The position numbers and the translations under genes were made by a program. Shown here piece after piece: positions 1-8,758 of a stretch of 64,000 nt of DNA; the stretch's first letter is position 1; each line of letters opens with the position of its first letter. The notes under the pieces were generated by a model. The model was not told where the DNA came from, searched no databases, and worked only from the letters and a program-made list of their open reading frames with translations. The stretch spans positions 384,001-448,000 of the forward strand of contig JAAHFU020000002.1 in NCBI GenBank assembly GCA_010672825.2, written 5' to 3'. Source of the stretch: Leptolyngbya sp. SIO1E4 (GTDB taxonomy: Bacteria > Cyanobacteriota > Cyanobacteriia > Phormidesmidales > Phormidesmidaceae).

Positions 1-3000
1 TTTCGTCTAATGGACGGAAAGAATTTCCACTTACTTTGTCCCATAAGTCTCTAACTGCAGGCGTCTCTCCCTGTAGCTCTAGTTCAAGACGCGCTAAAGA
101 CTCAGATAGTACCTCTAACAGCTGATTGCCAGTTTGAACAAGCCGCCTATCTCGCTCAAAAATGATCTGCACAACATCACTGGGTTTTGGAGGTTGCCAT
201 GTTATTCGTCTAGTTAAGGCTTCGGCCTCTAACAATCTCCATTGAAGTTTATCTTTCAACTCTGGAAGCTCATCAATTATTCTTCGCAGAGCATCACAAG
301 CCTCTCGCGTACCACGAGCTTGCAGACGTTGGGGTATATAGTCTTTCCAAATATTTATACTGTCTTCTTCGTCAATCCTATAGTCATCTGGGTTTATCTC
401 AGCAGAATTCTTATGGCTACTGCTATTAATGTTTGACTCTTTCTCAATTTCAGGAAATTCCTTTGCAAGGAAAATGAAAAGGTTCGCAATGTATTCCTCT
501 CGAAGCTTCACTTCAAGATTGCCATCCCATTTCGCTAAATAGGAAATCCTCTTAAATAATTCTCTGCCAAAATCAGAATCCTGCTGAATCGTTTGCCATA
601 TCATTGGCCATCCTGCATCTCTTGTGTGAAACATGAGAGAAACTGCCGCAAAAATTGCTCTTAAGCGTTTTTGAGATCCAGAGGGCAATGGTTGTGTAAT
701 ATGTGATCTTGCAATCTCTAATGCTTTCTCGCATTCGTGATTCAGAAGAACTCCAAGCAAGCGACCAAAAGATTCAGGAGAGAGAGCGTTGTCTAAAATT
801 TTGTCCGACAAAGCAGATAATGAATAGTCATCCCAACATTCTTGAAAGGCACTGAGAATATGAATATCATTGTGTTTTCTGTTGTCTTCATCTATTGAAG
901 CCATCAAAATTCTAGTGGCTTCTTGAGGTGCATGTTGATAGGCAATTTTCATTATCTCATGATGATCATCTACGTATCTACTATCACTTGTGTAGGGATA
1001 AACTAGCAAAAGTATTCTTGCAAACTGCCTCCAAGTTTCGTTGGAAAGAATTGAAAGACTAATAGGATTCTCAGTTAAAAGTAAGCGTATGGCTTTGTAA
1101 GCGGCAACATCAATTTCATGAAGATTCAAATCAATACTTTCTGATTCCCATCTTTCCAAAAAAAACTCCGCCGCCTCAACTATCCTCAGTCTAGTTGAAT
1201 CATCGGAATTTTCCCAGCCTGGAAGCTTCTTGATATCGAGCTGCCTACAAATATCGTCATAGTATTGACTCGTAGGCAACAAGGTTAATTGTAGATTTAG
1301 ATTCCACCATTCACCAATATCACCTGCCTCAAAGCTGTTTAAGCAATTGACAATCCGCTCATTCGGAGGAGGAGCAACAAGATTAGGATTTTGATCTTCA
1401 TTTTCCCAGGCTTTTTGCTCTAAATAAGCGGTATACAATTTGACTGACTTTGCTGAATTCAAATCTATCGTTTTCAACCAGAATGAGAACTCATCATGCA
1501 AATGTTTGCTTCTTTGGCTAACATCTAAAATTGCTATGGCCTCTTCAGACATTTTCTCTGGATACCGAAAAGTTCTGCGGATTAAATGAGCCCATACAAG
1601 CGTTTCTTGCTCATTTCCAGATTGTTTAATGCGCTCAAGCATCCATATGATATCCTTCTGAAGGATAACTCCTGCCCTAGAGCCTAAAATCCAATTTGAC
1701 CTCTGATTTAATGACGATATTACAGAAACGATTGTCTCTAATAGCTTATGACGTTTCTCATCGTTTCGAATTAAATTTTCCTCAAAAGATGGATCATTTC
1801 TATGGCTAAATAATGGTTCATGATTTTGCCACCTACTTACTACGACTTTTGAAAATCTTTCCAAAACCTCTAAGTTTTCGAGATTCTCCCACGTCTTGAG
1901 CAGGATGGCATCAAAAAGTTGTTGAAAGGGATATTTTAAACCTCGGCGCGATTTTCCTTCAATCCATTTTAAAGCTATTAGTATGTCTGACGGCTGAAAA
2001 TTTTCAACAATTTCTTCTGCTATAAAATGCTGGTATGTTCCACCGAAAAATTGTGCTTTAGGAAGAGTTATTGCATTGAACAACTGAACAGTCGAGATGT
2101 GATCTGGATATACTGCTTTGAGCGCATAACCTTTAATTTCATCATTTGGATCATCTCCTGAATCTTCAAGTGCTAAATTGATTAACTTCTTCTTAGTAGG
2201 TGCGTCTCCAATACGACATACTGCACACGCTGCATTTCTACGGATTGCAGGTGGCTCTGAGAAATTTAATGCTACAGTTGCTAATTCATTCTGAAGCGAT
2301 TTTTGCTCACAGGCTTCAGCAATATCAATAGCAACATATCTTGCATTTAGGTTTCTAGCTGATTCGCAGATGTATGGTCTGAGCTGCAATGATAGACTGT
2401 CATGATTTAATTTCTTATAGTCTCCGTAATTGTTGAGGATATCATTTACCAATTTTCCCTCATCATAGAGTCGCAATAGATTTTCCACTAAAGCCGAACA
2501 CTCTGAATCAGTTGCAGTCTGGATATCACTTCGGAGCAGTACATCTGGATCCGTTTCCATGACACTTCGAAAGACTTCAGATGACATGCTAGCCAACCAA
2601 GCTACTGTTTCATGTAGTTGAGGGACTAACCTACTATCTGAATCGTTAGGGTGAATTATTAGTTGCAGAATTTGCTGAATTTCTAGTTGCCTTTGTTTTA
2701 GATACCAAGCAGCTAGAAATTCAGCGTATGTTCTATGGGAAAACTCTATTCGTTGACTATATTTATTTGTAGAGAATAGTCCTGTTATTTCAAGGACTTC
2801 TTCAATGCAATCTTCATCTACATCAAATTCTTGATTGCCAATTTTTCCCTTTCCAATACAAAGATCATGAAGTAAGATATCTGAATCAGATACATTTCCA
2901 TAATCTGATCCTATCCAGATCGAAGCTCGGTTAGAAAATATCATGACAGCAGCAATTCGGCCTGCAATCATTTTTCTTTTAGTTTCAGAATGCTTGCCAC

Positions 3001-3805
3001 TCCAACCTGCTTCTAATCGGTCTGGGTTGGCTTCTGTGCAAAGCTGAAGACAGCCAAGTTCGTACAGTTTAACCTGAGATGTAGGTAATCTTTTATCTTG
3101 AGAGTACAGATTTATGAGGAATTTCAGCGTAATGGGCTTGATCGCAAGCGGGACAGCATTTTTCTCAGAAATCTCCTTTAAAAATTTGTCAGTATCAACA
3201 ATACCTTTTTGACCTGCTGCTTTAGCAACATCAGTTCTGGTCAAAGGGGCCAGCGTGTAGATTTCAACTTTATCTTTTTCCCATTTCTCCTTTAAGACTT
3301 TTTCCAAGCTTGCTGGCCATTCTGTTGCACGGCAAGTGATTCGAAAATAAAGGCGATCACAAGGCAGACTCTCAATTTCCCGCTTGAGAATTCTGACTAA
3401 AATCTTGATTGAAAGTAGACCTTCGTCTAGGCTATCCAGAAAAAGGTATATTTTGTGTTCTCCTGAAAGCCATTCCTGAAAGACTGGATTTCGAAAAACG
3501 GCATTGCATAACTCTGTATCTGAACCGTAGTCACCTAGTCTAAACAAGGGCAAACAAACATCTTCCGAGCTTTTAGTTTGCTCGTAAGTTTGTTGATGCG
3601 CAAACTCCAAAGCGGTTGTCTTGCCCATACCAGCCTCACCCAGCAGAACTAAACATGGCAGCCCTGAAATGTCGCTGAGGGTAACGAGATTGGGGTTGGA
3701 AGCACGTCCCCAATCTGACTTCGGTTCTGGAAGATAACCATCCCAATCTGGGGTTATATCTTCTGAGCGAGGGTACCAATATCTTTTGTATATCCATTTC
3801 GACAT
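1..3805 (-). CDS. NACHT/STAND-like P-loop NTPase, very large, C-terminus off the left edge
   Basis: The frame opens with ATG at 3805 (MSKWIYKRYWYPRSEDI) and I found no stop codon where I read it (about 1-540 and 1800-2950 in detail). At least 1268 codons lie in the window. Residues about 56-64 read GEAGMGKTT (Walker A) and about 119-128 IYLFLDSLDE (Walker B with the DE ending usual in NACHT/STAND ATPases). The remaining ~1100 residues are alpha-helical looking, leucine-rich and without recognised motifs, as expected of a sensor or repeat domain. STAND NTPases of this kind act as signal-sensing switches, often in anti-phage defence (Avs-like proteins), but no effector domain is visible because the C-terminus is outside the window and the N-terminus ahead of Walker A is only ~55 residues. 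Base composition is clearly more AT-rich than the hydrogenase region, which suggests horizontal acquisition. Defence function is an inference. Confidence 0.85.
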   Translation of the reverse strand, partial: MSKWIYKRYWYPRSEDITPDWDGYLPEPKSDWGRASNPNLVTLSDISGLPCLVLLGEAGMGKTTALEFAHQQTYEQTKSSEDVCLPLFRLGDYGSDTELCNAVFRNPVFQEWLSGEHKIYLFLDSLDEGLLSIKILVRILKREIESLPCDRLYFRITCRATEWPASLEKVLKEKWEKDKVEIYTLAPLTRTDVAKAAGQKGIVDTDKFLKEISEKNAVPLAIKPITLKFLINLYSQDKRLPTSQVKLYELGCLQLCTEANPDRLEAGWSGKHSETKRKMIAGRIAAVMIFSNRASIWIGSDYGNVSDSDILLHDLCIGKGKIGNQEFDVDEDCIEEVLEITGLFSTNKYSQRIEFSHRTYAEFLAAWYLKQRQLEIQQILQLIIHPNDSDSRLVPQLHETVAWLASMSSEVFRSVMETDPDVLLRSDIQTATDSECSALVENLLRLYDEGKLVNDILNNYGDYKKLNHDSLSLQLRPYICESARNLNARYVAIDIAEACEQKSLQNELATVALNFSEPPAIRRNAACAVCRIGDAPTKKKLINLALEDSGDDPNDEIKGYALKAVYPDHISTVQLFNAITLPKAQFFGGTYQHFIAEEIVENFQPSDILIALKWIEGKSRRGLKYPFQQLFDAILLKTWENLENLEVLERFSKVVVSRWQNHEPLFSHRNDPSFEENLIRNDEKRHKLLETIVSVISSLNQRSNWILGSRAGVILQKDIIWMLERIKQSGNEQETLVWAHLIRRTFRYPEKMSEEAIAILDVSQRSKHLHDEFSFWLKTIDLNSAKSVKLYTAYLEQKAWENEDQNPNLVAPPPNERIVNCLNSFEAGDIGEWWNLNLQLTLLPTSQYYDDICRQLDIKKLPGWENSDDSTRLRIVEAAEFFLERWESESIDLNLHEIDVAAYKAIRLLLTENPISLSILSNETWRQFARILLLVYPYTSDSRYVDDHHEIMKIAYQHAPQEATRILMASIDEDNRKHNDIHILSAFQECWDDYSLSALSDKILDNALSPESFGRLLGVLLNHECEKALEIARSHITQPLPSGSQKRLRAIFAAVSLMFHTRDAGWPMIWQTIQQDSDFGRELFKRISYLAKWDGNLEVKLREEYIANLFIFLAKEFPEIEKESNINSSSHKNSAEINPDDYRIDEEDSINIWKDYIPQRLQARGTREACDALRRIIDELPELKDKLQWRLLEAEALTRRITWQPPKPSDVVQIIFERDRRLVQTGNQLLEVLSESLARLELELQGETPAVRDLWDKVSGNSFRPLDE

Positions 3806-4024
3806 GTTGAGCAGCAATCAGAGCAAAAACCTTTGCTCAAGGATAGCCTTACCCTAAATGCTTCATCTACTTCGTGAATAGCTTACGGAATAGGTCGATT
3901 AAGTTTCTTTCAATGAGTGCGACCGAACAAACGCTTTGGGTAGTGACTCTTTCGACTTGGTCTGATGCGAAGCCAGTAGGGTATCAGATAGGCAATACAC
4001 TCATCGAACCTTTCCTCTACAGAT

Positions 4025-4263
4025 TCAGACAGCTCCAAACCCCTTGCCTTGAGTACCATAGCGTACCGTTCTAAAACTCACCGCATTGGTATAAGAGCTG
4101 TATAGCGTGTAAGTTGCTTTCCCTGGTTCCCTGCCAACACTACCGACACCGATAATTTGGCGATCGCGCACCGTCTGCGTCATCGTCTGGGCTGGAGCAT
4201 CCAGCGTCGTCACAGTAGAGGTCACTGCCCCTGAAGGAATTTGCAGGTGAAACGTTAACCCGA
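4025..4263 (-). pseudogene. C-terminal fragment of a metallophosphatase-like gene
   Basis: On the minus strand this stretch encodes the last ~75 residues of a protein nearly identical to the C-terminus of the metallophosphatase-like gene at 6998-7732. Shared strings include QTMTQTVRDRQIIGVG, TNAVSFRTVRYGTQGKGFG, and the nucleotides correspond to about 7000-7235. Upstream of residue LTFHLQ the similarity stops, so the catalytic N-terminal two-thirds is missing. It is a decayed partial duplicate, not a functional gene. It lies just beyond the 77-aa gene of repeat copy A. Confidence 0.8.
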
Positions 4264-4336
4264 CCGCGCTTGAGCGCCGTAGCGACTTGCATAGCCCACC
4301 GACCGAATCGGGCAAGTGGGCCACGAAATCTGGCTG

Positions 4337-4570
4337 TTACGGGATTGTGCGCTTGCGGGTCATGACGCTGATGAATTCGCCGTTGCGCCCGGTGGGCAGG
4401 GGTTGGCTCCAGGCGATGCGCTCACAGTAGCCGAGCACGGCCATGCGGTTGATGGCGTCGATGAGGGCACTGTAGTCGCCTAGCAAAATATGCCGCACGC
4501 TCTCCTGGTTGAAGGTGGGTAGGTTGAATTGGGGAGCAGGCTGAGCTGCCCCGGTGGAAGGTTCACACAT
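4337..4570 (-). CDS. Conserved 77-aa protein, copy A
   Basis: Small acidic-to-basic protein beginning MCEPSTGAAQPAPQ and sharing the core HILLGDYSALIDAINRMAVL and ending FISVMTRKRTIP with copies at 44294-44527 and 58052-58285. The N-terminal ~18 residues differ between copies while the remainder is almost invariant, so the protein is under purifying selection. No signal peptide, membrane segment or catalytic motif is visible. I do not recognise the family. All three copies have the same ~190-nt leader with a long-range stem, implying common post-transcriptional control. Function unknown; it could serve the repeated element itself or be a host gene duplicated with it. Confidence 0.75.
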   Translation of the reverse strand: MCEPSTGAAQPAPQFNLPTFNQESVRHILLGDYSALIDAINRMAVLGYCERIAWSQPLPTGRNGEFISVMTRKRTIP

Positions 4571-4760
4571 GACGGGTTCATCTCCGTTTTCACGTTAAGG
4601 AAAACGGGGAACGTATCTAGCGTTTCCCAAATGAGGCGCAACGAAGAAGCTAGATCATAGAATGATCCCAGATATCTCGTCTTACCACGGTTAAGCGGGA
4701 TGTTCAGGGGATTTGGGAGGTTGCCGCCTTCCTCTTCCCCGCCTAGAATCATTCCCCGTG
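4571..4760 (-). promoter_or_regulatory. Structured 5' leader of the 77-aa gene, copy A
   Basis: Directly upstream of the start codon, a hairpin CCGTTTTC (4584-4591) / GAAAACGG (4600-4607) overlaps a long-range pairing of ACGGGGAA (4604-4611) with TTCCCCGT (4752-4759). The same two pairings occur at the same relative places in copies B and C although the intervening sequence differs, which is the pattern of a conserved RNA structure. The overlap of the two helices (shared ACGG) allows alternative folds, as in attenuators or riboswitches. No known riboswitch consensus was recognised. Confidence 0.5.
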
Positions 4761-5089
4761 TGACATAACGTACCTGAAGCCGTCTGTGAGTTCAACCGTA
4801 TGGGTTAGCTGATATCCAGTCGTTGAGGCTTTTTGGCCCGCTCAATTTCGCCAATGTAAGGCAGTTCCTTTTCTAAAACATGTCGATAGAGAAATAGCAA
4901 TGCACTCAAAGCCACATTTTGAGTGGAAGCCGCCACATTTTTGTTGACTGCACGGATAATACAGTGGCACCACGGGATTAGCCGTCACATCTGTCGTCTA
5001 ATCCTGAATCGATAGGCGTCATCAACCCAATCTGTCAGATAATCATGCCCAACATGAGTTATCCGTCAGATCTGTCGTTGAATTAATAG

Positions 5090-6061
5090 TTAGCTTTGTA
5101 GATGCTTGTTGATTCTGCGTAGCTCACGCACACTACATCCTGTTTTTTTTCGAAGCAGTGCTCTTAATGTAACACCGTCAAGATAACCAACGGCCTGGGC
5201 GATCTCTTCAACACTTGCATCGGTGACCTGAAGACGGTAGATTGCCTGCTCAATCCTTAGGTCCTGGACAAACGCGATGGGAGTGCGTCCCAGAACCTCC
5301 TGAAATCGCCGCTGTAAGGTCCGTTCGCTGACACCCATTGCTTTTGCTGCATCCGTCATCGTAAAGCTATTGAGATTTTGACGGACCCAGTGCTCAAAGT
5401 GTTCGATTAGCGAGTCGTTATGGGCCAAATGATTGGCGATGGCATATACAGCCTGGGAGGGTCGCCCATCAATCATGAGATATCGAGATACCCATTGAGC
5501 TACCTCAGGACTGTGCTGACGGACTATCCATAACGCTAAATCAAAATGCGCTAGCGCCGCTCCTGCCGTCACTCGCTGCTCCTGAACCACAAGCATTTGT
5601 GAGTCATCGAGGATCACTTTAGGAAAACGTTTGCGAAAATCAGAGGCAAGCCACCATGATGTCGTTGCGCGCATACCGTTAAGCAAACCCATCGCTGCCA
5701 GGATATAGGTACCGGTGCATGCTGCAGTGACTAAAGTGCCGGATCGATGCCAATGCTGAATCATACTTTGAGCCTCAACTACATCAGGGCGCTGAAGCGC
5801 TGCACTTAGCAGTGCAGGCGTTTTATCTGCCAATGCAGGAACAACCACAAGATCAGGGTGAGGCAATGATGTTGCTAATGCGGCTGAAACATGTAGACCA
5901 AGCCGAGTCTGCACTGTTGGACGCACACCGGTAATGGTTACTTCAAATTGAATCCTGTCTCCCTGTTCTGAGATGACTTCATTCGCAAAAGCCAAGGTGT
6001 CCAGGATGGCTGTAAGCCCAGTGTCGAACATATCGTCAACAATCAGAACGAAAATCTTCAT
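5090..6061 (-). CDS. AraC-family regulator with N-terminal DJ-1/PfpI (GATase1-like) domain
   Basis: 323 residues. Residues 1-185 form a GATase1/DJ-1-like domain (MKIFVLIVDDMFDTGLT, nucleophile-elbow-like VTAACTGTYILAAMG) and residues ~215-315 two AraC-type helix-turn-helix motifs (AAKAMGVSERTLQRRF and VEEIAQAVGYLDGVTLRALL). Proteins of this architecture (FtrA/GlxA-like) are transcriptional activators sensing metabolites or oxidative stress. Its stop codon overlaps the GTTAGCT edge of repeat copy A. It is divergent from the monooxygenase-like gene at 6180, separated by 118 bp, and probably controls it. The pair lies between the repeat edge and an attC site, so it looks like a two-gene cassette. 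Confidence 0.85.
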   Translation of the reverse strand: MKIFVLIVDDMFDTGLTAILDTLAFANEVISEQGDRIQFEVTITGVRPTVQTRLGLHVSAALATSLPHPDLVVVPALADKTPALLSAALQRPDVVEAQSMIQHWHRSGTLVTAACTGTYILAAMGLLNGMRATTSWWLASDFRKRFPKVILDDSQMLVVQEQRVTAGAALAHFDLALWIVRQHSPEVAQWVSRYLMIDGRPSQAVYAIANHLAHNDSLIEHFEHWVRQNLNSFTMTDAAKAMGVSERTLQRRFQEVLGRTPIAFVQDLRIEQAIYRLQVTDASVEEIAQAVGYLDGVTLRALLRKKTGCSVRELRRINKHLQS

Positions 6062-6179
6062 GTCGGAAATAACACCTTTATTGGCGTTTGCGACAATATG
6101 ATAATTGCTTTCCTGCTCTTACACTGAATTTCGTGAGCTCACACATCACGCTTTCCTTCACGCAGGAGATCCAATTACT

Positions 6180-6488
6180 ATGCTGAGCCATGCTCTTGTC
6201 GTTAAAATCATCGCAAAGGCTGATCGGAGTGAGGATGTTGATCAGTTTCTCTCCGCAGCGCTTCCTCTTGCGCAGGCAGAAACTTTCACACCGATTTGGT
6301 TTGCCTTCCGAGCCAATGCAACTACGTTCTACATTGTCGATGCATTCTCTAGTGCTGATGATCGCCAGAAGCATCTAGAAGGACAGATTGCGGCTGCCCT
6401 TATGTCTAAAGCATCAGAACTGCTAGCCGAACCTCCCTCGATTGAGCCCGTGGAGGTAATAGCAAGCAAATTGCCAATATCAGTTTAG
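6180..6488 (+). CDS. Antibiotic-biosynthesis-monooxygenase-like (ABM/YgiN-type) protein
   Basis: 102 residues from ATG 6180 (MLSHALVVKIIAKADRSEDV). The ferredoxin-like ABM signature is visible: a first beta-strand, a helix with FLSAALPLAQAETFTPIWFAF, then ATTFYIVDAFSSADDRQKHLEGQIAAAL. Such small dimeric enzymes oxidise quinones or aromatic substrates, or remove reactive by-products. An in-frame upstream extension (6105) has no support and lacks the fold. Divergent from the AraC-type gene at 5090-6061, a common arrangement for regulator and target. A 3' attC site follows at 6561. Confidence 0.75.
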   Translation: MLSHALVVKIIAKADRSEDVDQFLSAALPLAQAETFTPIWFAFRANATTFYIVDAFSSADDRQKHLEGQIAAALMSKASELLAEPPSIEPVEVIASKLPISV

Positions 6489-6560
6489 ACAGCCTGTAAA
6501 GATTCGGGGAAAACGAGCAGATATAAACTTTGCTCTGTCCAACAGAACACAGAAATCTAA

Positions 6561-6646
6561 GGCTAACCCAACGGTGCAGCGGACGGGTTAATAGTTATTC
6601 TGTTTTCCTGAGCACTCTAGCCCGCCGCTGAACTGAGCCGTCATGC
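6561..6646 (+). other. Integron attC site (isolated, behind the ABM gene)
   Basis: R'' GGCTAAC (6561-6567) and R'-like GTCATGC (6640-6646) bracket complementary arms GGTGCAGCGG (about 6573) and CCGCCGCTGAAC (about 6622), with the extrahelical bases typical of attC. Size 86 bp matches the sites of the array at 46.5-61 kb (82-99 bp). R' carries C instead of T at core position 3, so it may be inactive. Confidence 0.65.
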
Positions 6647-6847
6647 TGCCAAAAACGAGACTCCTAGCGCTTGCAAATCAACCGTTTCTACGTTTTTAGA
6701 ATAGTTGTCCAGCGTAATGGCAACCACCTTGCTATCACCGTCATAATCCAAAATTAAGTCATCCGTAATCGCATCCGTCGCCGCAACAGCTTTCGTTGTT
6801 AGTTCAATCGCTAAGGTATCTGTATCAGGAAAATATTGGATTTTCAT
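6641..6847 (-). CDS. DUF2283 family protein
   Basis: 68 residues starting MKIQYFPDTDTLAIEL, the hallmark of DUF2283 (Y-x-P-x-x-D-x-L-x-I), with DDLILDYDGDSKVVAI in the middle. These small single-domain proteins are often found near toxin genes or mobile DNA and are of unknown function. The stop codon overlaps the R' end of the attC site at 6561-6646. No partner toxin gene is visible next to it. Confidence 0.8.
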   Translation of the reverse strand: MKIQYFPDTDTLAIELTTKAVAATDAITDDLILDYDGDSKVVAITLDNYSKNVETVDLQALGVSFLAA

Positions 6848-6997
6848 CGGGGTTCTTCACCTCGCTGCTGACGTTGCAAAGTCATCAAAATAGCGAGTGG
6901 TTTTGAACATATCCCATTATATGGCTGGCTTCTGAAGGGGCGCTCTCTCCTTAGACATGTCAGCACCAACCCGCTCTTAATCTCAAAGCGTCCTGAG

Positions 6998-7732
6998 TCA
7001 ACCTACCCCAAATCCCTTACCTTGAGTGCCGTAGCGTACCGTTCTAAAACTCACGGCATTGGTGTAAGGGCTGTATAGTGTGTAAGTGGCTTGCCCAGGT
7101 TCTCTGCCAACATTGCCGACACCGATAATTTGGCGATCGCGTACCGTCTGCGTCATCGTTTGGGCTGCAGAATCCAGCGTTGTAATCGTAGACGTTACCG
7201 CCCCTTCCGGAATTTGCAGTTGAAACGCCAGCCCGGATCGCCCGCAGAATAGGGTGTTGGCCTCGGCTCTTAGCAGGCGATCCAGGAGTTGCATCGGCGG
7301 CGTTTCCGGCGTCAGCGTGTCATGGTAGCCCACCGTACTGCCGTGAATGAGCAGACAATCCCGCTCAAAAAAGCCAAAGTGCAGCGACCTCAACCACTGC
7401 ATCGTTTCCCGTGAGACAGACTGCCAGAATTGTTCAACACCTGCCGAGCCAACCTGCTCCAGCAACTCTTTAGCCTCCGGATCACTGCCCAGTCCATACA
7501 GATTGAAGCACTGCTCTTCCCACCAGCCGATACAGATCTGCGGTTCTAGTTCGTCCTTTTGCGGCTGACGCACCCGTTGCACTAGTGCCTCACACTGCGG
7601 ATGCAGACCAATTAAATCGCCCAAGACATAGAGCGCCTCGACCTCACAGCGTAGTCGCTTGATATCAGCCAACACGGCTTGGTAGGCCGGGAGATTGCCA
7701 TTAATGCCAGAGAGGATTGCCCAGTGGGTCAT
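6998..7732 (-). CDS. Metallophosphatase-like protein, apparently catalytically inactive
   Basis: 244 residues aligning with the YfcE/MJ0936-like calcineurin-type fold (MTHWAILSGINGNLPAYQAVL, VLGDLIGLHP, LIHGSTVGYHD, TLFCGRSGLAF). The usual metal ligands are substituted: DIHGN has become GINGN, and the GHTH motif has become GRSG. Only GD and an H remain, so hydrolysis is unlikely and a binding or structural role is more plausible. The homologous gene 7940-8758 keeps most ligands. A truncated second copy of the C-terminus is at 4025-4263. It lies downstream of the zinc-type genes in the same orientation, separated from them by a ~160-bp repeat. Confidence 0.8.
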   Translation of the reverse strand: MTHWAILSGINGNLPAYQAVLADIKRLRCEVEALYVLGDLIGLHPQCEALVQRVRQPQKDELEPQICIGWWEEQCFNLYGLGSDPEAKELLEQVGSAGVEQFWQSVSRETMQWLRSLHFGFFERDCLLIHGSTVGYHDTLTPETPPMQLLDRLLRAEANTLFCGRSGLAFQLQIPEGAVTSTITTLDSAAQTMTQTVRDRQIIGVGNVGREPGQATYTLYSPYTNAVSFRTVRYGTQGKGFGVG

Positions 7733-7760
7733 AGGGGTGGATGAGTGGATGGGTGGATGG

Positions 7761-7924
7761 GGCTATGGTGTATACACATCTCAGGTTGGGGCGGTAAGGC
7801 GACCATTCCGGGGATGTGAGAGAGGTGCTGCTTGAGGACAATTTCGCTGTCCTCAAACTCCCGTCGACTAGGACGTTCCGTCGTCCTAGAACCTCACGAA
7901 AGGAGAGGGCGGGTGAGGCTAACC
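7761..7924 (+). repeat. MITE/REP-like element, copy 1 (right part missing)
   Basis: About 160 bp nearly identical to the left half of the element at 20238-20559 (shared CATCTCAGGTTGGGGCGG and what follows). Two perfect hairpins are visible: TTGAGGACA/TGTCCTCAA and CTAGGACG/CGTCCTAG. It lies between the two metallophosphatase-like genes and stops near the end of the 7940-8758 gene. The right terminal inverted repeat of the complete copy is absent, so this copy is truncated. Confidence 0.7.
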
Positions 7925-7939
7925 CGCACCTTGCACCCT

Positions 7940-8758
7940 TTACCGTTCACAAACGTGAGTGGGGTCGTCCGCTTTTTCGGCAAATTCCAGGCCCTGTGAG
8001 AGTCGCCAGGCAAAAATTGCAGGCAAGCCTTTGTCAACGATAGCGGCGCAGGTTTGGGTGTAGTCGTACTCAACTTCGCGGAGGGTGACCTCCTGAGTGT
8101 CGGTGTCATAGAGCACATAGGTGGCGTTGGGGCGACCATGGCGGGGTTCGCCAACGGAACCGGCATTGATGATGCGCTTGAGGGAGGGTAAGGGGGTCGC
8201 GGAGTCGGTGGATGGATGGACAGATGGAGAAGCGACTTTGAGGGTGAGGTGGCTGTTCTCTAAGTTGCGCACATAGGGGACGTGCGTGTGGCCACAGAAG
8301 AGGGTGTCCGCTCCGGATGCGAGGACTCGTTCCAAGGCGATGAAGGCACTGGTGTCGGGGAGCAAGTATTCGTGCTGGCTGTGGGGACTGCCGTGGACGA
8401 AGCACAGCGTATCCTGATGCAGAGTCAGGGGTAGATTGGCCAGAAAGGTGCGGGTTTCAGGGGTGACCTGCTGATTGGTCCACTCGTGGGCTAGCCGACC
8501 TCGGGTTTCTGCCAGTAAGGAGGGATAGCTGCATTCGCAGGCATTCAACCCTTCAACGATATCTTCGTCCCAACAGCCCTGGCAGGTCGGGATCGCCAGT
8601 TCGCGAATGCGGGTGACGACCTCGTTGGGGTAGGGTCCATAGCCCACCAGATCACCCAAACAATAGATCTGATCGACTGTGTGATGGTCGATATCTTGCA
8701 AAACGGTATCCAATGCCGCTAGATTGCCGTGAATGCAGGAAAGCACTGCGATTTTCAT
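7940..8758 (-). CDS. Calcineurin-like metallophosphoesterase
   Basis: 272 residues. Motifs in order: MKIAVLSCIHGNLAAL (motif I, with Cys at the first Asp position as in many cyanobacterial homologues), CLGDLVGYGPYPNE (GDxVGYGPxP), CFVHGSPHSQHEYL, TLFCGHTHVPYVR (GHTH) and NAGSVGEPRHGRPNATYVLYD. Family members are metal-dependent phosphodiesterases or phosphatases. The start overlaps the stop of the CobW-like gene by 4 bp (ATGA at 8755-8758), so both are translated from one transcript that begins at the Zur/Fur-type box. This suggests a zinc- or iron-limitation response. Confidence 0.88.
   Translation of the reverse strand: MKIAVLSCIHGNLAALDTVLQDIDHHTVDQIYCLGDLVGYGPYPNEVVTRIRELAIPTCQGCWDEDIVEGLNACECSYPSLLAETRGRLAHEWTNQQVTPETRTFLANLPLTLHQDTLCFVHGSPHSQHEYLLPDTSAFIALERVLASGADTLFCGHTHVPYVRNLENSHLTLKVASPSVHPSTDSATPLPSLKRIINAGSVGEPRHGRPNATYVLYDTDTQEVTLREVEYDYTQTCAAIVDKGLPAIFAWRLSQGLEFAEKADDPTHVCER

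Larger units (their letters stand above)
4337..5095. repeat. Repeated platform element, copy A (attI-like candidate)
   Basis: Copy A of a ~0.75 kb element present three times (others 44218-44939 and 57974-58852). It comprises, on the minus strand, a 77-aa gene and its ~190-nt leader, then a less conserved stretch. The right edge reads AATAGTTAGCT at 5085-5095, matching the right edges of copies B and C; sequence diverges immediately after it. Conserved internal blocks include GAGTTCAACCGTAT (about 4790) and the segment around GTCAGATCTG (5066). The right-hand neighbour is an AraC-type regulator plus monooxygenase-like gene ending in an attC site (6561-6646), as if a cassette had inserted at the GTTAGCT core. 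Confidence 0.6.

Noticed and set aside
4337-4570. The 77-aa protein as an integrase remnant
   Set aside because: No tyrosine-recombinase R, H or Y motif is visible; it is short and conserved in three copies.
4480-4752. 90-aa minus ORF over the leader of copy A
   Set aside because: Its frame is not kept in copies B and C, where the 77-aa gene is.
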